A DNA stretch of 64,000 nt from Bacteroidales bacterium UBA4293 (GCA_002395835.1 DGVD01000018.1:310001-374000), one strand, 5' to 3'. Counted from the first letter of the stretch, positions 7,816 to 18,140 are shown. Notes: generated by a model from the letters alone, not told the origin. Numbers and translations are program-made.

Positions 7816-9588
7816 TTATCTTATTTTTGCTCCTTGCAACTTCACAATGGCATAGGAAGTGGCTGGCATATTCACACTCATCATACCCGTCTTCTTATCG
7901 TAACGAATATCAAATTTATCACCTGCAAGCAACTGCGTCTTCTTGTATTTCACATTCACAGGGAAGGTGGCATCTTGAGCCTCAGCTTTAGGATTCAGCA
8001 TGACTAGTACCACATCATTTCCTGCTGCACGAGCATAGACAAACGGATAGATGGAAGGTGACGGATGCTTTTCATCAGCTGAAGGATAGATAGGCACAAA
8101 CTCTGCATAGTTGGCCAGTGCCGGTTCATTATGACGAAGGGCTATCAGTTTCCTGGTCTTATTCAGCAGGGAGTTAGGGTCTTTCTCCTGAGCCTCCACA
8201 TTAGGAGCATCGGGTGATGGATCTACGGGCAGATACAGTTTCTCAGCAGCTCCCGTGGAGAAACCCAGGTTCTTCCCTGAAGTCCACTGCATCGGTGTGC
8301 GAGCCCCGTTTCTAGGCTGATAAGCACCCTCCACCTGAGGCCAGTCGTTAGGCAACTGCTTCATGCCTATTTCGTTTCCATAATAAAGGAAGGGCACTCC
8401 AGGCATGGTGAACCCGAACGCATAGATAATTTCCAGTTCCTTATCGGTACGATGATTCCCCAGTCGGGCATTATCGTGGTTTCCTAGAGGCAGACTGATA
8501 TAGCCCTTCCCCACTGTCTTCTCATACTGATCCATGTAGCTCTTTAAGAAGGCAGTGATGTCTCCTTTTCCTTCGGCATCGAAATAGCTATGGCCCTCAC
8601 TTACCCCATTCAGGATTCGCCAACTCTCTTTCTGGAACAAATCATTATAGCCGTTGAACCAGTGGAAGAAATCCACGTGGAAACAGTTGTCGAGAGCATC
8701 GGCTGGATAGGACCATTCAGCCACCATGAATCCCTGTGGGTATTCCTTCTCCAGCAGCTGACGGATTTCACGCCAGAAGAGTTTTGTCTCATTCTCATTC
8801 GTATTGAAGAACTGCTCGTTTCCTCTTACCCTACGAGTCTTTACCAGCGCTCCAGCCATATCGGCACGGAAACCATCGGCTCCCATGTCCATCCAGTATC
8901 TCAACACGTTCTTCAAATCCTCCCGCATCGCTAGCACGTCGGGATGATTGGTAGGCAACTGCCAAGGCTGTTCCGGGTCTGGATTAGCAAATCCGAAGTT
9001 CAAGGCAGGCTGGCACCAATAGAAATTACGCATGAACTGTCCATTACGCTGACCATACCCCTTTATGAAAGAACCAGCAAACTCACGAGGAGGGTCCACC
9101 CAGTTGGTTTCAGTCCAGATATAGTAGTTGGAATACTTGTTCTTCTCCTGTTTCTGAGACTCCACAAACCAGGGATTATCGATAGCCGTATAGCTGACTA
9201 CATAATCAAAAATCACATGCATGCCCCGCTTATGAGCTTCCTCAAAAAGCTGCCGGGCATCTTCATTCGTTCCGTATCGGGGTGCTATTTTGTAGTAATC
9301 ACGAATATCATAGCCTGCATCGTTGAACGGAGAATCGAAGAACGGATTAAACCAGATGGCATCCACTCCCAGACTCTTCACATAATCCAGTTTACTGATG
9401 ATGCCCTGCAAGTCGCCTATTCCATCCCCATCCGAGTCACAAAAAGTCTGTGGATAGATTTGATAGAAGACTGCATTCTTAGCCCACTCAGGAACTTTTG
9501 GAATCTCATACTGACCAGTGATGGTTTGTGCAGAGCAGACAACAGACAATGCTGTGGCACCCAACAAAAATATTTTTTTCACATTCAT
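7816..9588 (-). CDS. Secreted GH13 alpha-glucan-active enzyme
   Basis: 590 residues with a signal peptide (about 1-20, ending CSA). The GH13 barrel begins at AVFYQIYPQTFCDSDGDGIGDLQGI. The three catalytic residues are present: nucleophile Asp243 (DGFRADMA), acid/base Glu291 (MVAEWSYP), and Asp372 (LGNHDNAR). A C-terminal beta domain follows from about residue 500. One oddity is conserved region I, normally D-x-V-x-N-H, which here reads FDYVVSYT and so lacks the Asn-His pair. Overall similarity is to oligo-glucosidase/amylase types; the exact linkage cannot be told. It lies 32 bp downstream of the epimerase/GH30 gene. Confidence 0.9.
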   Translation of the reverse strand: MNVKKIFLLGATALSVVCSAQTITGQYEIPKVPEWAKNAVFYQIYPQTFCDSDGDGIGDLQGIISKLDYVKSLGVDAIWFNPFFDSPFNDAGYDIRDYYKIAPRYGTNEDARQLFEEAHKRGMHVIFDYVVSYTAIDNPWFVESQKQEKNKYSNYYIWTETNWVDPPREFAGSFIKGYGQRNGQFMRNFYWCQPALNFGFANPDPEQPWQLPTNHPDVLAMREDLKNVLRYWMDMGADGFRADMAGALVKTRRVRGNEQFFNTNENETKLFWREIRQLLEKEYPQGFMVAEWSYPADALDNCFHVDFFHWFNGYNDLFQKESWRILNGVSEGHSYFDAEGKGDITAFLKSYMDQYEKTVGKGYISLPLGNHDNARLGNHRTDKELEIIYAFGFTMPGVPFLYYGNEIGMKQLPNDWPQVEGAYQPRNGARTPMQWTSGKNLGFSTGAAEKLYLPVDPSPDAPNVEAQEKDPNSLLNKTRKLIALRHNEPALANYAEFVPIYPSADEKHPSPSIYPFVYARAAGNDVVLVMLNPKAEAQDATFPVNVKYKKTQLLAGDKFDIRYDKKTGMMSVNMPATSYAIVKLQGAKIR

Positions 9589-9620
9589 AGTTCGTTTAGT
9601 TATGAGATTAGGTTTTACTT

Positions 9621-12600
9621 TTAAAATAAGAGGGTAATGAAACTTTCAGCCGGAATATCTACCACAGCACATCCCTTCTCTACCACCACTTGCTGAGCTT
9701 CTGCATTCTGATGTGAATTAGTGACCAGCACCAGGGCTTTTTCAGCAGTAGCAGGCAGCCCGGTAATCTCTGCTTTACAAGAAGCTCCATTATTCACGAT
9801 GTGCACAGCACCCTTACCTTGAGCCTTATTGTAGAATGCAGCCAGGTTTATATTATCTTTATCCACAGTCAACGGAGTAGCAAAGCCATCGGCAGGAGTT
9901 AAGGCCAACTGACGTAAGTTGTGGAACCGCTGAGTAGGTCTCAATGGCCCGTTATCCCCTAAAATACCATCACCCTGCAGCAAAGAATAATCCGCTGTAA
10001 GCTGCCACTGCAGAATACTCAACGGCTGGCAGATAGCACACAATCTAGTATAGAGATTTATCTCATATAAAGCGAAGGTAGATTCCTTGAAAATGGCAGA
10101 ATACCGCCAAGCTGCCGCATCCGTACTTCCCTCACCTACAATAAGTGGAACATTAATACTTTGGGCAGCCTCATGCCAACGCTTCAAGGTCTCATCATCG
10201 CATCCTCTCCAGGAATGGAATGACACGGCTCCGATGTATTTATGCGCATCCTTATCTTTTAAAGCAGGGGAAATAAAGTCTATCGTGGTAGCATCACTAT
10301 TATCACCAAGCAACATTTTTGTAGCCAGATGATGTTCGGCCATCTTCGCTCCAAACTCTTTGATGAAATCGCAATGCTCCTGTGGGGTATGAAATACATC
10401 GATGCCGATATCGGATTCGTTGAAGGAGAAATAATCGGCTTCTACCCCACATTCCTCTTTCAGGAACACCAGATAGGAAACCAAGGAATCATAGATACGG
10501 CCCTTCTTAGAAGGCTCCAGACGCAAGGCTGCCACACCACCGCTTCCACGTTTCAAGCCCTCTACCAATGCCCATTGAGGAGGGAACCAGCAACTTACCA
10601 CTACGGGCATGCCTATTTCCTTCAGACGAGCTGCCATTTGTGCACTTTCTTTTACATGAGGGTCATCCTTTCCACCTCTATCCCAAGAAGCCCAAGGGAA
10701 CTCCACACGTCCCATAGCCACCCGCATGTTCTTCAGGCAATAATCTATCACCTCTGGGTCCGTCTTGGGGTTCTGCAGACGGAAGTTTCCACCGAAGCCT
10801 GTAAACCGTGCACCCGGTTTGGTAGTGTCCAGACTGATGTGGGCTGTTTCATGATGCCGAGTACCATCTACGGTAAGCAAGGCCTCCAAATCTGCCTTCT
10901 GCCCTTTCTTTAGACCAGGCAGCAGGGTGACATAAAGTACCTTATCTCCTCGCTCCTCTCGTACCAGAGCTTTTACATTCCGGTTAAAAAGCAAGGTAAG
11001 GTTCCGTTCTTTTGCACTGACAGTAACCTTCTTACCGGAAACCTTTATGACTGCATCCTTATAATATTTAGGAGCAAAAGCCATGCTAAAGAATGCACCT
11101 TCCTTTAAAGTCTCATCGGCCTCAACCTGGAGTTTTATCCTTACCTGAGATTCATTCAAATCGGTCACCTCCTGATGGAAGTGTGCCCCGTGCAGTGGAA
11201 TATCCACAATCTGCGTAAGGTCTTCACGACGATACCTCACATTCTGCTGACGTTCACGCCCCGTTTTCTCTATCTCTGCTCCAGGAGTACCCACACACAG
11301 AGCAGATTCAAAATCGATAAGTTCACCATCGAGCCTGACTCCTGTGATGTTGCTCCAAGCCATGACCTCTGAATGCACGGTTTGCTCCGTCAAGCGATTT
11401 AACAGTTCAAACCCCATACGACCGTTGTGATAAGGGCAGTTCCAAAGGCTACCCTTAGGGTCTGAAGTCACAGGAATGAAATCTTCCGTGAGATTACGAT
11501 ACCACTCCCCGTATTCCTTATCCACAAAATAATCTTGGATAAAATGCCACGTCTTCACTGCCTGATCAAAATACTTTCGGGCTCCGGTAATCTGCCAGGC
11601 ATTGATGCAACCAATCACGGTTTCGCACTGAGGCCACCACTGTAAATGACGGTCCAGTCCTTTAGCGTTCTTCTCCAGAATCATGGAACCATTTGGGTTA
11701 AGCCCTTCCTTGATAGCTACATCCACCATCTTCACCGCCTGTTCCTCCACACGTTTTAGTACAGCTTCATCTCCCAGAGCCTCAGCAGCCTCACAGAGCA
11801 ACCAAGAAGTTTCAATATCATGTCCATAGGAATCTGCTTCTGCCAGTGAATTCCAATCATCATCACAGTAAAGAATCAGATGTCCCGTCTTCGGATTATA
11901 TAATTTAGATTCCAGAATACCGATAAGTTCTTTCAAGTTTTCACGCAGTTTTTCGTTTGGCCAAACCTTATACAAGGTCGTATAAGCCTCTAGCAGATGG
12001 ATATGGGTATTCATGGTTTTGGTAGGGCCCTGATAGCCATCCACTCCCTTGTTTCCGGACTTGGTGAAATCACGAGCCAGCACTTCCTGGTAGCCCCCTT
12101 TCTTCACATCGTGCACCTTATCTTCTAGGGTTCGATAGATGGCTATAGCAGCTTTCAGACTGCTTTCATTCCCTGTAGCTCTGAAATGTTCTGAAAAACC
12201 ATAGATAGCAAAAGCCTGTGCATAGGTTTGTTTCATGTCTTCATCAGCAGCGCCATCAGGTGTTACGGTCCAATAGACACCTCCATACCGTTTGTCCACA
12301 AAATGCTCTAAGAAATAAGCTTGAGTTCGGTCGGCCAAAGCCTTATATTCACTATATCCATAAATGCGATAGGCTGAGGAGAAAGTCCACAAGATTCTAG
12401 CACCTAGGACAGCACCTTTGGAGGCATCGTGATTTCCTTTCCCTTCACGAGAGATTTCGCCATAAAATCCACCATAGGGATCAGGAGCGTTTTTCAACCA
12501 AAAAGCCAGGATGTTTTCTTTCACTTCCCTTTCAACCTCGTTTTTTAAATTCGTTTTCTCTGCAGTGTTTTGAGCCATTCCCAAGAGGAATGAAAAGCCA

Positions 12601-12641
12601 AAGAGGAATAAAGTAATCGTTCTTTTCATAGTATTATTCAT
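9621..12641 (-). CDS. Secreted fusion of AGE/cellobiose 2-epimerase and GH30-like hydrolase
   Basis: 1006 residues with a signal peptide at about 5-23. Residues 34-420 are an N-acylglucosamine 2-epimerase-type (alpha/alpha)6 barrel with cellobiose-2-epimerase signatures: NTHIHLLEAY (211-220), SYGHDIETSW (His274), WWPQCE (335-340) and CPYHNGRMGFE (His405). A beta-sandwich follows (about 425-600). Residues 610-900 form a clan-A glycosidase resembling GH30, opening with FTGFGGNF. It has an acid/base candidate Glu742 in FSFNES and a nucleophile candidate Glu837 in VGEGST, so both catalytic glutamates are kept. A beta tail ends the protein. Epimerases of this group are usually cytoplasmic, so a secreted one fused to a glycosidase is odd. 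It is first in the operon with GH13 and GH9. Confidence 0.85.
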   Translation of the reverse strand: MNNTMKRTITLFLFGFSFLLGMAQNTAEKTNLKNEVEREVKENILAFWLKNAPDPYGGFYGEISREGKGNHDASKGAVLGARILWTFSSAYRIYGYSEYKALADRTQAYFLEHFVDKRYGGVYWTVTPDGAADEDMKQTYAQAFAIYGFSEHFRATGNESSLKAAIAIYRTLEDKVHDVKKGGYQEVLARDFTKSGNKGVDGYQGPTKTMNTHIHLLEAYTTLYKVWPNEKLRENLKELIGILESKLYNPKTGHLILYCDDDWNSLAEADSYGHDIETSWLLCEAAEALGDEAVLKRVEEQAVKMVDVAIKEGLNPNGSMILEKNAKGLDRHLQWWPQCETVIGCINAWQITGARKYFDQAVKTWHFIQDYFVDKEYGEWYRNLTEDFIPVTSDPKGSLWNCPYHNGRMGFELLNRLTEQTVHSEVMAWSNITGVRLDGELIDFESALCVGTPGAEIEKTGRERQQNVRYRREDLTQIVDIPLHGAHFHQEVTDLNESQVRIKLQVEADETLKEGAFFSMAFAPKYYKDAVIKVSGKKVTVSAKERNLTLLFNRNVKALVREERGDKVLYVTLLPGLKKGQKADLEALLTVDGTRHHETAHISLDTTKPGARFTGFGGNFRLQNPKTDPEVIDYCLKNMRVAMGRVEFPWASWDRGGKDDPHVKESAQMAARLKEIGMPVVVSCWFPPQWALVEGLKRGSGGVAALRLEPSKKGRIYDSLVSYLVFLKEECGVEADYFSFNESDIGIDVFHTPQEHCDFIKEFGAKMAEHHLATKMLLGDNSDATTIDFISPALKDKDAHKYIGAVSFHSWRGCDDETLKRWHEAAQSINVPLIVGEGSTDAAAWRYSAIFKESTFALYEINLYTRLCAICQPLSILQWQLTADYSLLQGDGILGDNGPLRPTQRFHNLRQLALTPADGFATPLTVDKDNINLAAFYNKAQGKGAVHIVNNGASCKAEITGLPATAEKALVLVTNSHQNAEAQQVVVEKGCAVVDIPAESFITLLF

Positions 12642-12770
12642 AAAGGGAAAAATATTTACGAATGTAAAAATAAGAAATAAAACAGTTATCTAAACAAAAA
12701 AGTTCAGGAATATATGATTTTTCAATAAAAACCAGTAACTTCGTTTATTCATATCACATTTCGTCATCTA

Positions 12771-14579
12771 ATGCGATTAAAAAAGAAAACTATATTCAAG
12801 ATTCTAGGTGGTCTATTCCTGAGCATTCTCCTTATCCTTGGTGGAGCTACGTTTCTACTCAATACTCCCAGTATGCAACAGCGTCTGCTGGCTGAAGCCA
12901 CTCATCTCCTTTCGGAGCGGTTGGGTACGGAAGTCAAGGCCGATAGTATAAGTGTGAATTTCTTCTCCCAAAGATTATCGCTCTATGGGCTAAATGTCAA
13001 AGACCAGAAAGGCCAGGACATGTTGCAAATGAAGGAATTAGCCATCGCCATGAACTTGAAAAGTCTATGGAATAATTCGGTCGTAGTGGAGGATGTGGAA
13101 ACCGATGGAATAAAAGCCATATTGCGGAAGGATTCCTTAGATGCAGTAGCCAACTACCAGTTTATCATCGACAGTCTCCGTTCCAATCCCCATAAAGTAG
13201 CGCCGAAGGATTCTAAGTCTAAAAAAATCCATCTGGACATTCAATACCTGAGCCTCAAGAACCTGCATATCAGCTACGCCAGGGATGAAAGGCTTTTAAC
13301 GGGTTCTTTCAAGGAACTACTCGTCGACTTGAAAAAAAGAAAAGAACAAATCAGCATAGAAGGCCTCCGGTATCAAACCGACTATCACCGTCCCCGTAAA
13401 AACACAGGCAGACCCCATCGAGGTTTCTTCGACCCTGGACACTATGATATCGTGGGAGATATGAAATGGACTGTGCACACTTGGTCTGATGACAGCATAA
13501 AAACCTCCCTGGACCAATGCCATCTGAACGATTCCATTTCCGGTATTGACCTTCAGGATTTACACTTTGATTTAGCGATAGGCAAGAAAACAGCTAAAGT
13601 AAGTAATTTGGTAGTCCGACAAAAAAACACAGAACTGACCACCCGAAGTGCCCTTATCCAGTTGCCCAGCAAGAAGGAAGGTCGTAAGCTTTCCTATACC
13701 ACCGACACCATCCATGGTCACGTCATACTTCAAGATATCTCTCGTGCATTCGCCCCTGCCCTGAGCCAATTCAAACTTCCTCTCAAGCTAAGAGCGCTGA
13801 TGTATGGTGAGGCTGATTCTATCTCTTTCCCCTATGCTCGTGTCAGTACAGAAGACAATCGTCTGCAGATTTCCAGTACTGGACAACTTAGGCATCTGAA
13901 AGGGAAGCATAAGTTGATTATGAACTTCAACGTCAGCCGAATGCTGGCCCGAAAAGGAGTGGCAGAAAAAGTCATCAACCAGTTCAAGAGCAAGAAATTA
14001 ATGATGAAGCAAGTGAACCGGCTCGGTGACATCAGCTATACGGGGTCTTTCGACATCGTGTGGAGACATGAAGAATTCCGAGGACATTTGAATACGGCTG
14101 TCGGTCCTTTGGATTTTTCCTTTGCTCTGGATGGCAACAGCAAATATCTGAGTGGAAACGCAAGTTTCAAGGAACTGAACCTGGGACAAGCGCTGGATGT
14201 AGAGAAACTAGGAACCGTGAATGGAAAAGGATATTTCAAGATTGACATCTCAAAAGTACGCACAGCTAAAATGAGAAAGAACAAGGGAGGTAAACTCCCT
14301 ATTGGTACTGTCAATGCCACTATTGACGACTGCAGTTATGGGGGGATTCACCTTCATAACCTCAAAGCCAATATCGACAGTGATGGTGCAGAAGCTATAG
14401 GTGAGGTAAAGCAACAAGGCCGGCTCTTGGAATTCCACAGTAAATTTGCATTCACAGATACTGACAAACTGAACCAACTGGTTATTATCAAGCCAGGTAT
14501 AAAATTCACCAAAAAAGGCACAGCCCAGAAAGAGGGGAAAAAGAAAAAGGAAAGGAAGAAGAAAGAAAAAAAGGAATAG
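12771..14579 (+). CDS. AsmA-like inner-membrane-anchored protein
   Basis: 602 residues. One N-terminal membrane helix (about 10-30, FKILGGLFLSILLILGGATFLL) is followed by LNTPSMQQRLLAEATHLLSERLGTEVKADSISVNFFSQRLSLYGL, the characteristic opening of AsmA/TamB-type proteins. The rest is beta-rich and would extend into the periplasm, where relatives move lipids between membranes. It is much shorter than full TamB. The C-terminal ~18 residues are almost all Lys, Glu and Arg. It is divergent from the glycosidase operon (about 130 bp between starts); a weak -7-like TAACTTCG is at 12736-12743. The role is inferred from family only. Confidence 0.75.
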   Translation: MRLKKKTIFKILGGLFLSILLILGGATFLLNTPSMQQRLLAEATHLLSERLGTEVKADSISVNFFSQRLSLYGLNVKDQKGQDMLQMKELAIAMNLKSLWNNSVVVEDVETDGIKAILRKDSLDAVANYQFIIDSLRSNPHKVAPKDSKSKKIHLDIQYLSLKNLHISYARDERLLTGSFKELLVDLKKRKEQISIEGLRYQTDYHRPRKNTGRPHRGFFDPGHYDIVGDMKWTVHTWSDDSIKTSLDQCHLNDSISGIDLQDLHFDLAIGKKTAKVSNLVVRQKNTELTTRSALIQLPSKKEGRKLSYTTDTIHGHVILQDISRAFAPALSQFKLPLKLRALMYGEADSISFPYARVSTEDNRLQISSTGQLRHLKGKHKLIMNFNVSRMLARKGVAEKVINQFKSKKLMMKQVNRLGDISYTGSFDIVWRHEEFRGHLNTAVGPLDFSFALDGNSKYLSGNASFKELNLGQALDVEKLGTVNGKGYFKIDISKVRTAKMRKNKGGKLPIGTVNATIDDCSYGGIHLHNLKANIDSDGAEAIGEVKQQGRLLEFHSKFAFTDTDKLNQLVIIKPGIKFTKKGTAQKEGKKKKERKKKEKKE

Positions 14580-14583
14580 GATT

Positions 14584-15339
14584 TCAATATCTCATCCAAT
14601 AGATCCTTTCATCTAGTTCCATTTTCTCTATAGCATAACGTAAAGCTGTTCGTGGCATTTCATGTGCATGCTCCTGAAGGAAAGCACGTAATTCATCCAT
14701 ATTACATCTTTTGCCCATTTCACGAAGTAGCCATCCCACTGCCTTATGCATGAGGTCATGAGCATGATGTAGATGATATTCCGCATATCTTTTGGTATAG
14801 GATGTATCTCCACTCATCAAGGGAGCCATGGTAGATACCATGGAAATACGCTGTTCCCAAAGATTCTCACTCTTTGCCAACCCATCCATCACTTTCAGCT
14901 TTTCCTCAGGAGGACAAGAAGAATGAACCAACCATTGACCCAGGATTTTATAGCAACTCATATCCACCAAATCCCAATTGTTGGCTTTCTTTGCATGACG
15001 AAGATAAAATTTTACAAGATGCTCACGTTCACCTTCTGAAGTACCTTTACGATTATATTTGTCCACCAAGATAAGAAAACCACACAATCGAGCCTCATGC
15101 CAGGGAGAATTTATCAGTTTCTGAACCTCCGCAAGGGGAAGATTACGAGCCTCACGCACAAACAAACGCGTCTCGGGGACCTTTAATCCCAGGAACCTGT
15201 CACCTTCTCCATATTCTCCTTTGCCAGTCTTGAAGAATCCCATCAACACTTTCCGTTGTTCTTCGTTTTCTAGCATCTTCATGCCCTCAAGCACTTCGTT
15301 GGCTGTCTCCATCATCATCGTTGTATTATTTTCAGACAT
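14584..15339 (-). CDS. DNA alkylation repair protein, AlkD-like
   Basis: 251 residues of helical HEAT-like repeats. The stretch FLGLKVPETRLFVREARNLPLAEVQKLINSPWHEARLCGFLILV is typical of the AlkD family, as are DLVDMSCYKILGQWL and HKAVGWLLREMGKRC. AlkD enzymes are DNA glycosylases that excise positively charged alkylated bases without base flipping. It converges with the AsmA-like gene, with 4 bp between the stops. Confidence 0.88.
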   Translation of the reverse strand: MSENNTTMMMETANEVLEGMKMLENEEQRKVLMGFFKTGKGEYGEGDRFLGLKVPETRLFVREARNLPLAEVQKLINSPWHEARLCGFLILVDKYNRKGTSEGEREHLVKFYLRHAKKANNWDLVDMSCYKILGQWLVHSSCPPEEKLKVMDGLAKSENLWEQRISMVSTMAPLMSGDTSYTKRYAEYHLHHAHDLMHKAVGWLLREMGKRCNMDELRAFLQEHAHEMPRTALRYAIEKMELDERIYWMRY

Positions 15340-15398
15340 AAAGTTACAATATTTTTTATTATAAAATGCGCTTTTTATCGTATTTACAGTTTTTTTTC

Positions 15399-15406
15399 TA
15401 AATTTG
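15399..15406 (+). promoter_or_regulatory. Promoter -7 box for the GH78 gene
   Basis: TAAATTTG at 15399-15406 matches TAnnTTTG exactly and lies 58 bp before the start codon at 15465. No convincing -33 box is visible. Confidence 0.55.
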
Positions 15407-15464
15407 TCCTCAAAGATACATTCCTTCGACGAATAATACGTGTGAAAATGAAATCATTAAGAAA

Positions 15465-18140
15465 ATGAAAAAGTTCATCACTATCCTTATCTCATTACTG
15501 TTTTGGGAAGGCACATTTACTCAAATCGTAGCTAAAAAATCCGACTTAATTCCGTATGATCTACTTTGTGAGAATTTGAAAAGGCCTTTAGGAATAGATT
15601 CTACCACTCCTCATTTCAGTTGGAAAAATGAATCTACGAAAACAGGAACTTCTCAGTCTGCCTATGAAATACAAGTTGCTAGTGACAGTCTAGAATTGAC
15701 AAAAGGACATGCAGATCTTTGGGCAACCGGGAAAACCCTCTCTGCTAATCAGGTGATGATAGCCTATAAAGGAAAGCCTCTGCAGGAACGCCAACTATGC
15801 TACTGGCGTGTACGCACATGGGATAAGAAGAACCGATGCTCTGAATGGAGTGATATTGAACCGTTTGCAATCGGCATCCTCCATGGCATGAAAGGTGAGT
15901 ATATAGGCATGGATGAACAATATGGTGACATCACTACTCCCGTTTTTAAGAAAGATATAGTCCTTTCCAACCATCCAGAAAAGGTTTTTGCACATGTCAA
16001 CTCATTAGGTTACCACAACCTGCTAGTTAATGGAAAGAAAGTGGGAAATATCCCCTTGCAGCCTGCCATTTCTCAGCTGGACAGACATTCACTGATTGTA
16101 ACCTATGACATCACCCATTATCTAAAAGAAGGAGAAAACACCATATCAGTAGAAACAGGACGTGGATGGTATAGAACTACCACATTTGGAGCACAATACG
16201 AAGGGCCACTGGTGAAAGTTGAAATTAACCAACTGACCCAAGGAACCTGGAAAAACATCGCATCAACCGATGGTTCATGGCTTGCTGCATCCAGCCCTTA
16301 TACTTATACCGGAAACTGGAGACCACTCCGTTTTGGAGGTGAAAAGTACGATGCTGGTTTCACTTGCTCCTGGCACCCTGCCAAGGTGGTAGAAGTGAAG
16401 GACATGAAGGCCACCCCACAACTCTTTGAGGGAAATCGGTATGGGGAAGAACTCCGGTATCAAGCGATTATCGAGAAGACCGACAGCTCTATCGTCCTAG
16501 ATTTCGGACGGAATGTGACGGGACAACTTACCATCGATTTTGCCGGGTTGAAAAAGGGACAAGAAGTAAAGATTGATTATACCGACTATATTCCAAGGGG
16601 TGAGAGTTTCAAACCGCAAGAAAAAGAAGACCCGGGAGACATTTATATTGCCTGCGGAAAAGAGAAGGAAAACTTTTCCAACAAGTTCCACACTCATACC
16701 TTCAGATACGTAAAAGTTACCACCCCATCGGTTACAAATGCCAAGGCACTGCCTATCACAGGACTGGATACCGAAGAGGCTTCTACATTCTCCTGCTCCG
16801 ATGAACGTTTAAATAAAGTTCATGACTTGATTCACTACACCATGCAGTGCCTTACATTCTCCGGATACATGGTAGACTGTCCACACCTGGAGCGAATGGG
16901 ATATGGAGGAGATGGGAACTCGTCTACCATGACACTTCAAACCATGTATAACGTGGCTCCTACCTACATGAACTGGATTACGGCATGGAGCGACGTGATG
17001 GATGAAGAAGGTTCTATCCCTCATGTGGCACCAGCAGGAGAAGGAGGTGGAGGGCCGTATTGGTGTGGCTTTATCATCAAGGCCCCCTGGAGAACCTACC
17101 TCAACTATGCAGACATCCGTCCGCTAGAGCGTTTCTACCAAAATATGAAGCTCTGGCTCAGCTATGTGGAAAAATACTCTGTGAACAATCTTCTGCAACC
17201 CTGGCCTAATACTAAAAACCGATTCTGGTTCTTAGGCGACTGGCTGGCTCCGAAGGGTGTAGACATTGAAGGTGAATCAGTAATGCTCAGCAACAATTGT
17301 TTTATCAGCGATTGTCTGAAGGACATGGTCAGTATTGCCACAATTCTGAACCACAAAGAAGATGCCCTTGCTTTTGAACAAAAGCGGAATGCCATGAACA
17401 AGAGCATACACCAGACCTACTACCATCCTGAGAGTCACACCTATGGCAATGGAACACCACTAGACATGTCCTATGCCATGCTAGCCGGTGTAGTGCCCGA
17501 TGACCTCTACAAAACAGTTGCAGACAAACTGGTAAGCGACTCTTATGGGAAATATAATACTCACATTGCTACAGGACTCTTTGGAATACCAGTCTTTACT
17601 GAATGGACCGTTGAGAACAAGAAAACCGATCTGATGGCTGAAATCTTGAGGCAACCAGACTACCCTGGTTATCTGTATATGATAGCCAATGATGCTACTG
17701 CCACATGGGAATCCTGGGATGGAGAACGCAGTAGGGTACACAACTGCTATAATGGAATAGGAACATGGTTCTACCAAGCTTTGGCTGGAATAAAGCCCGA
17801 CCCACTCTCACCTGGATACCAGCACTTCTTCATTGAACCCCAACAAACCAAAGAACTGGATTGGGTAAAGGCATCAAAACCCACACCTTATGGGGATATT
17901 AAAGTGGAAGTAAGATACAGCAAGGGAAATGCCGAAATGGACATCATGGTACCAGTAGGCACCACTGCCACAGTCTGCATTCCTGCAAAAGCAGAAAACA
18001 CAACCATCTACGACTGGAAAAAGAAAGCCAGTTCAGTGGCAGGGAATACCTATAAAGGCTACTCCAATGGTTGCAAAATCTATGAAGTAGGCAGTGGACA
18101 TCATCATTTTTCCACCGTACCAGTAAAACTTAATCGTTGA
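15465..18140 (+). CDS. Alpha-L-rhamnosidase, GH78, secreted
   Basis: 891 residues with a signal peptide (about 1-23). Order: fibronectin-like domain (about 30-135, ending in the WRVRTWD pattern), a jelly-roll carbohydrate-binding-like domain (about 140-300), a second beta domain (about 320-430), the (alpha/alpha)6 catalytic barrel (about 440-780) and a C-terminal beta domain. DCPHLERMGYGGD (471-483, Glu476) is the conserved acid region, and TWESWDGE (Glu749) matches the second acidic site. GH78 enzymes remove terminal alpha-L-rhamnose from plant glycans or glycosides. The 3' end overlaps the convergent acyl-CoA ligase by 11 bp. It stands alone, without SusC/SusD-type genes nearby. Confidence 0.9.
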   Translation: MKKFITILISLLFWEGTFTQIVAKKSDLIPYDLLCENLKRPLGIDSTTPHFSWKNESTKTGTSQSAYEIQVASDSLELTKGHADLWATGKTLSANQVMIAYKGKPLQERQLCYWRVRTWDKKNRCSEWSDIEPFAIGILHGMKGEYIGMDEQYGDITTPVFKKDIVLSNHPEKVFAHVNSLGYHNLLVNGKKVGNIPLQPAISQLDRHSLIVTYDITHYLKEGENTISVETGRGWYRTTTFGAQYEGPLVKVEINQLTQGTWKNIASTDGSWLAASSPYTYTGNWRPLRFGGEKYDAGFTCSWHPAKVVEVKDMKATPQLFEGNRYGEELRYQAIIEKTDSSIVLDFGRNVTGQLTIDFAGLKKGQEVKIDYTDYIPRGESFKPQEKEDPGDIYIACGKEKENFSNKFHTHTFRYVKVTTPSVTNAKALPITGLDTEEASTFSCSDERLNKVHDLIHYTMQCLTFSGYMVDCPHLERMGYGGDGNSSTMTLQTMYNVAPTYMNWITAWSDVMDEEGSIPHVAPAGEGGGGPYWCGFIIKAPWRTYLNYADIRPLERFYQNMKLWLSYVEKYSVNNLLQPWPNTKNRFWFLGDWLAPKGVDIEGESVMLSNNCFISDCLKDMVSIATILNHKEDALAFEQKRNAMNKSIHQTYYHPESHTYGNGTPLDMSYAMLAGVVPDDLYKTVADKLVSDSYGKYNTHIATGLFGIPVFTEWTVENKKTDLMAEILRQPDYPGYLYMIANDATATWESWDGERSRVHNCYNGIGTWFYQALAGIKPDPLSPGYQHFFIEPQQTKELDWVKASKPTPYGDIKVEVRYSKGNAEMDIMVPVGTTATVCIPAKAENTTIYDWKKKASSVAGNTYKGYSNGCKIYEVGSGHHHFSTVPVKLNR

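Noticed and set aside
6155..9624. Long plus-strand open frames inside the GH9 and GH13 genes (6155-6760, 8944-9624)
   Set aside because: They oppose genes with intact catalytic motifs and encode low-complexity-like sequences without domains.
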